Source: Rostratula benghalensis (lineage: Eukaryota; Chordata; Aves; Charadriiformes; Rostratulidae). From it: a DNA stretch of 64,000 bases. The notes under the pieces were generated by a model. It saw only the letters and a list, made by a program, of their open reading frames with translations, was not told the DNA's origin and did no database searches. Made by a program: the position numbers and the translations under genes. Where the stretch lies: positions 663,717 through 727,716 of the forward strand of contig VXAI01000338.1 in NCBI GenBank assembly GCA_013399305.1. The letters run 5' to 3'. Each line of letters begins with the position of its first letter. Position 1 is the first letter of the stretch. Shown here in pieces: positions 57,792 to 64,000 of the stretch.

Positions 57792-60700
57792 GTAAGTCCT
57801 TGTGATTTAAGCAGAAGGGAGTAGGGAAAACACGGCCCTGGATGTATACACCACTTAAAGGAATTAGGAACCAGGGACCATGCTGAAAATGTTTTGTTTT
57901 TCATTTCAAGCACAGCACACTCTGGAAAGCTCCTTTCTAGTAGCCTTTGTCTATAATTATGCATTTAAAAAACAATTTCAGAATCACAAATCCATTGAGC
58001 TAACTTGAAGCTGGACAGTTGGGTAGATTGAGGCCATTTTAGGACCAGGGTATTTTGGGACTCAGGAATTTCACAGCACACTGTAGATTGCATAGTCCAA
58101 AAGGCATTAATCTCTTGGGCTTTTTTTGCCCCATGGACATTAATGACATAAAAATGAAGATAATTTTTTCTTTTTGGACATTGTCAGAGAATGGCTTTCA
58201 TTGAATCTTCTTTTAACAGCTATGTCCAGCATCTCAAGTTTATACATTCAACAACTTCAGAGCTAAATTCCTGAAGTGCACTGTATTCAATGTAACAGCT
58301 ATTTCACAAGTTGTGTATATATTTTGATACTATGAATTTTCCTAGGGTAGAGACCAATCTGAAATTATCAATGAGTACACATAAACCTCTTAACTCTAAG
58401 AAATAGGATTGTTGAAACAGAGGTCTGGTGCCATGACGTTCAGTTTTGCAGGGACACACTAGAAAATCTCCCTTTTTTCCTCTCTATTAGAACTGCAAAG
58501 AAATTTATGTCAATATGTTAATGATGCAGTTGGTAATAATGCAGATACAAGTACTTCTTTTAATTGCTTGGAACAAATGTGAATTCAACTATGAAGAATT
58601 CAGCCTCTGCTTGTTTTTTATGCTCATTGAATTGTCATTTGCATTTTCAGATATTCCTGTGTAGTGGTTTAAAAGAAAACATGTGAGATAACAAAGAAAA
58701 AACAGTATGGCTGTGATACGGAAGCATGGTGTGTCAACTCTCATTTTGTTCCCAGTGTGCTGGGAAACTTAGCAGACCTATTCAGGTTATTTCTTTCTCT
58801 GTTTTGAAGATAGAGGCTGACAGGTGTAGAAACAATAATGCTGATCTGGAGAGAATGCAGCTATCAGAGTACCATGACCCAGAAATGTTGTCCAGTATGG
58901 CTTATTAACAATGGGCAGTGGTTTGATTGCATCTTTCCCCCCTCTTTAGAGTGCTTTCTTGGTGTGTGTAAAATGAAGTACAGACATCATTGCTGTCTAG
59001 GTAGTCTTGTGTCTCCTGTGTTTGCAGTGTGATACCAGGGCTTCATTCTGGGTGTCTCACGTAGCTGTTTTGCCCTTTCTCAGAAGCTGTGTTTAGAGTC
59101 ATAGACCCTGCTGCAGCCCAGAACTGAGGTCTGTCAGTGTCTTGCAGAAGCACCGTACTAGTTTGTGAGCTGCCTCATCTCTAACATGAGAGACTCATGC
59201 TGGGAAAGGGCTGCCTGGGCACAACCGGCAACCATCATACTCAGACTTCACCGGTTATGTTTTAGAAAGTGGTCTGCAGTGTCATGTGGGAAGGGAGCTC
59301 TTTGGATGAGTGGTTTATTGATCCCTGTGAGTATATATTGATGGATTTGTTTATATAATTGGACTGAGGTGATTAACCAAAATAAAACAATGGATTCAGT
59401 TATGTAACAATGTGCATAATATGATTAAAGATTTTGGAATGTGCTTGAAAGCAAAAAGGAGAAACAATTACGTGTTGCACTGCAGGTTTGTTAGGTCTGT
59501 TATTGTCCCTTCTCCTAAGGCGTGACATGTTTCTTTTAAGAGCTTTTCTTTTTCATCCTTCTTGTTAATAAACCTACAAACCAAACTCTCAATATTGACC
59601 AGATCTTTATTTGAAGTATAATAATATAATACATTACTTTAAACAGAAGGTCAAGGGGACTCTAATTTTTCATGCTTAAAGGTAGTTCTGAGTTCCTTGT
59701 TTACAATCTCAAGTGGCTTATTAATATGAAGTGCTTACCTCAGAGAAACAGGGAACAGAATCCTGGACTTTCTGTATTTGTTCTGTTCAGTACGCTGCAT
59801 CATTCCACTGAGTTCTCCTATGATATACTTTGGCTCAGTTTTGGACATAACCACTTAAATTTCACCTATGTTCTCTTTCACCTCTGTCCTATAGGGTTTT
59901 TTGTGGCTTGCCTGTATGCAATAAAGCAGAGATGCCTAAATTAATGAGATCTTGGTACCAGTAAGCTTCTTGGAGGTCATATAAGCATCATTTTCATCAG
60001 GAGGTACTCTCCAGCAGTACTTCTTAAAAGAAGTACTAAAAAAAAAAAATCTCATCGGAGTAATGAAGTGAGTTTTTTAAGACTTGCCTCACTTTCCACA
60101 CCACCACCCTGCCTCTGAGCCAGTCCTTTCTATAAACAATAAGTCAATTTTAAGGCCATGGAGCAAATCCACCTTTGGCATAAGTTGACACAACCCCATT
60201 GTGGCTGCCACTTACACAGCACAGGCTATTGCCAAGCGCACTTGTAATAAAACCTATCTGGAAATCTGACTCTGCCATTGTAGTCTTATTCTGCCAGATA
60301 GGGTCTTTTTTGGTCCAGCTTCCTTAAACAACAAAACAGTCCTTTCCAGTTTGGAATTTGATCATTTAAATCCCACTTAAACTAACAAAAAAGGGTTTTC
60401 AGAGAGACTTTTCAGGGGGGGATAACATTCATTCATGCACTGCACTTTGCACAAGACCAAGTGTTCAAATGGGCTGTTACGTAAAGAAGCTACTGCTGTT
60501 ATTGAAGGGGAGTATGGGGCTGGAGAGAGAGAATTTTGGAAAAGATTCACAGTGTATAAATGACAGCACTTCCTTGTCCTAAAGTTATTTTGTCTTCGTG
60601 CCAGTCCGTCACTGCCATGTTTGCATGTTTCTGCAAGGTACTGAACTAGAATTCAATGCTTGTGGCTATTAAATGAAACAATAGGTCTCTGTAAATTTTT

Positions 60701-63700
60701 TTTAACTGCAGTTGAATCAGCTGTTGCTCAATAAAATGAGTCTGACAATGGTACAAAAAAGCTTTAGAATCCTCCACAAATACACTCTTAAAGGACTCTT
60801 TTGCGAAACTATTGTCAATAGCAGTTAGTAGAAATTATATATTTTCATTTGAACCAGAATGTTCATGCCTTGGGGGCTGAGCCAAAAAGAATTTTTGGAA
60901 CGTATTTCAACCCCAAATCCTTTACATTTATCATGTACGTAGTATTCATTTTTTTTTCCTTTATTTCGGATCTTCATTGTGTAAGGAGACAGGGTGAATG
61001 GCATGAAGGACATCACTGCTAAAAAATTGAATGAGATTTTAATTTCCTTAGAGAGACGGTCTCTCCTTGTACATCATAATATTTCTCTTAAAGGAAGCTA
61101 TTGGAAGAATACAGGCTTACTACAGTGATTATGCTGTTCTAGTTGAGAAAGAAAACCATACAAAGTGGTTTGGACAGATGATCTTCATAATTGGACAAGT
61201 CAGGTGAGCCCAGTGCCTATGAAATGGAAGAAGAAATGTATTATCTTCCCTCTCTTGAGTAGAAATGCCTATAAATCCTCTAGATGACCTTTGAAATTTG
61301 GGCAGTCTGTATATTACTTTCTTGTGCACGTATTGGGATCCTCAGTCTGCCACCATGTTTCATTTGTATAGATGCTGGCTCATCTCTTAAAATTGCCTAA
61401 ACATTTAAGTAGGAAAGCATACTAATGTACACTCTTCTGAAAAGTGTACCAGGGTAGGAGCTGGAAGAAAAGTGTAGTGCCCGAGGACTGTCACCTCTTC
61501 AGGAGGTGTTCCACTGACCTGATATGATACCTGACAGAAAATACTTTTTAATTTACTTTTCTCATGATACTTAATTTATGATGGTCCAGATGGTCACAGT
61601 AGTGTCTAAGTTTTCAGAGCACTGACAAAATAAGGAAGACCACAGTGATTTCCACCTGTGTTTTATTTCTAGCCAACAGATGGCTGAAATCTGGTTCTTT
61701 TTCCAAAATTTGCTGTATTATTTCTGTGGGAGACCTGGGTGTAAAAGTTTTTTTGTTTCTCCAAAACCTTCCTGAAGTTCTATTCAGTTCAAATCCAGAT
61801 TGTTGATTTTTGTTCCCTCTCCCAGAAGCTTTGTTATGGATATGATTCAATTAAGATGTTGATATTAAGTTTCCTGAAAAATTGCTTTCTACTTTAGTCT
61901 ATTAGTGAAACATTTGGGCATAGTTGGGCAAAGCCATCCTCTGCCAGGGTACTAATTGGGCTAATTAACTTTGTATTATATTCAGTATGAGCCAGTTCTT
62001 AATGTGTAGTGAGAGGCAGTGCTCTTATCTCTGCAATGGAGGAACTATACTTAACTTTGATTTTATAATTTGGCAATACATGAAAAATACCGCATTTTGT
62101 ACTATGTTGATAATTGTGCAGGCTTTTAAATTAGATCCATGGAGTGGAATTCATGTTAGTGGTTTGTTCCTGGCTCTTGACTGAAAATGTGTAGACCATT
62201 TCTGATGGTTTGAGAACACGACCGCTCACTTAGACTTGGAGACGTCATGATGCAATTATTATTTCTGAGCTCTACTTTTGATAGGACTTAAAATCAACAG
62301 CATTTAAGTTCTATCATGTGGTTTTGAAACAATTTTTATTTAAAAAAATAAAGTGAAGAGGCTGTCTTCAGAAGAGACAGAAATTTATGCTCTTCAGTTT
62401 GATTTCAGTTACAAAGATCCTAAACTTCATGGCTGAAAATCCGAAGCTTTTTACTTTCTCTATATAGTGATTTCCTATATTGCAAAACAAATTCCACTTA
62501 TTTAATATACTCCCTATTTCATATAAAATTCTTTGCGCGTTGGGAAACCTCACATGGGTTCTTGCATGAACAGGATTTCCTACAAGTGATAGCTAGAGTT
62601 CAAAGAGGCAACAGTCTGTAATTTCTTCTAGGAGCCAGCTTGTGTCTTCTCTTTTATACTTTTTTTTTTTTCCCCACGCAGGCTAATAGGATGGCTAGTC
62701 TTAATAAACTATTGTCTTTCGTTATCTATTAGTATGGCTAGCATCTCAGAGCAAAGCAAGTCATCCTCAGAAGGTCCCTTGTACACGTGTTCAGAGGGCC
62801 TGTGAGCTACCCATTCCACTCCTGCTCATGGGTAGGATTGGCCAAACCTGTTGTGCAGCATCGTGCAGCCACTGGAATTCCCTGTAAAGCAGCTCCATTT
62901 GCGGAGTTGCCAAATACCCAGATTTTACCAGACCTGGCCAGGTTTCAAGGAGTTTTTCAGTTGCTTGGATCAGGGCATAGCCTAGATGGTTGGAAGTTTT
63001 TGTATGCCTGCCTTGAAGCAACTGCAGCTTGGCTCACGTGGAGGCAGAACCCAGTGCCCCACTTCCACGTGAGGAACGCTGTCGCTGCTTCTTGCCAGCT
63101 CAGAAAAGAGCAGCGCGAGAGAGGACAAGGGGAAAATGCCTCTCATGGGTCAGACCAGAATCAGTCTCTCTAAGGCTGGAGGGGAGAGGGCTAAGGCAGC
63201 AGTTGTTTTTCAGATTTATATCTATGTAATGGGCTGCAGTTGTACATGTTTTTCAAAGGCTTATGCAACCAAATGAGCTGTATGTGTAGATTTTAATGAC
63301 ACCAACTGGTTGCTACTGGCTAAAAAATGTACTCTAACCAGGAGAGGAAAGGGAAGGGAACAGACAGGCAAAACAGAGCAATGTGCAAACGATGGATTTA
63401 CTTCCTTTTTTTTTTTTTTGCTTCAAAATGAGGTCTCAGGCAATAGACTGTGCTGGTGGCTGCTTATTTGTTGGGCTCACGTATCGCTCCATGTTTTCTG
63501 CTACCTGCCTTACAAATGCATTCTATGTGAGGAAGGTACTAACTGGAAAACATAGGAAAGGTCTGAAGTTGCCTTTTCCTGCATGCTTCTATGTTCCGGT
63601 CCCTACTCCTCTTCAGAAATGTGGAATCTTAAAAGCTTTAGTAGTACAGTTGTTCTGAAATGCAAAATGAAAATATATAGGCATAATCATTTAAAGAGTT

Positions 63701-64000
63701 TATAAAAACAAATGTTAAGAGTTCATCTTAACCAGTGGTCTCTGAAGAATGTGTAACTAATGGATTAATTACTATAAGTACATATTATTGTACTTAGTTT
63801 ATAATGCCCCTATGAAGGAAGAGAAGTTCACTTTATACAGTTTAATAAAATAAAATCCAAATAGTTCTGTACCTTTCAATCTCAAAAAGGTCTGTATGTA
63901 CAAGAGACACAGAAACTTCAAACACAGCACATATAACCCTTTGTCAATGTCCCTAAAGTCGCATAAGGATATCCATGCTCTATGGTTCTTGGAGCACTCT
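57792..64000 (+). other. RAI14: RAI14 intron 3, continues past the window
   Basis: No further RAI14 exon is seen. The next exon should open with the rest of residue 56 followed by an FHLAAAKGH-type ankyrin segment, and no frame encodes this before 64,000. The stretch holds AT-rich sequence, T-runs near 60,950, 62,661 and 63,407, and chance reading frames of up to 128 codons (62,787-63,173) with no family likeness. Confidence 0.7.

Noticed and set aside
57560..57964. 134-codon minus-strand frame over RAI14 exon 3
   Set aside because: It is the antisense shadow of the coding exon and extends into intron with no family likeness.
62787..63173. 128-codon plus-strand frame in intron 3, considered as a RAI14 exon
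   Set aside because: It lacks any ankyrin-repeat pattern, and the next RAI14 exon should begin with an FHLAAAKGH-like sequence.

Overview
The window looks like vertebrate, avian nuclear DNA. Three things point that way. It is AT-rich and almost gene-free, with one CpG island. It carries a 5'-truncated CR1 LINE of the type that dominates bird genomes, and a solo retroviral LTR resembling a family widespread in birds. Its only recognisable gene is the 5' part of RAI14 (ankycorbin, also called NORPEG). RAI14 and its 5p13 neighbours lie on chromosome Z in birds, so a Z origin is likely; this is inference from gene identity, not seen in the sequence.

Layout. Positions 1 to about 8,350 are upstream intergenic DNA with no exon I can support. 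A CpG island at about 8,360-9,060 holds a TATA-less promoter with GC boxes, an E-box, a CRE-like site and paired G-quadruplex tracts, followed by a probable untranslated exon 1 ending at 8,806. Intron 1 (about 9.2 kb) leads to exon 2 (17,983-18,074), which has the start codon and only 12 codons. Intron 2 is about 39.6 kb and contains the CR1 fragment (about 27,360-28,305), a 45-base assembly gap (31,232-31,276), the solo LTR (48,643-49,123), simple repeats and several possible conserved noncoding elements. Exon 3 (57,661-57,791) encodes residues 13-55 and the start of the first ankyrin repeat. Intron 3 runs off the right edge. The rest of the ankyrin array and the long coiled coil must lie beyond 64,000.

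All spliced pieces are on the + strand and form one transcription unit. The first coding exon carries a short basic segment that, in the family, belongs to a membrane-binding N-terminal helix; exon 3 begins the ankyrin array. I found no operon, CRISPR array, RNA gene or intact mobile element, and no evidence of a new multi-gene system. The most interesting items are the start-stop uORF five bases before the RAI14 start codon, the isolation of the N-terminal helix on its own small phase-0 exon, and a few intronic blocks that could be enhancers or unannotated exons.
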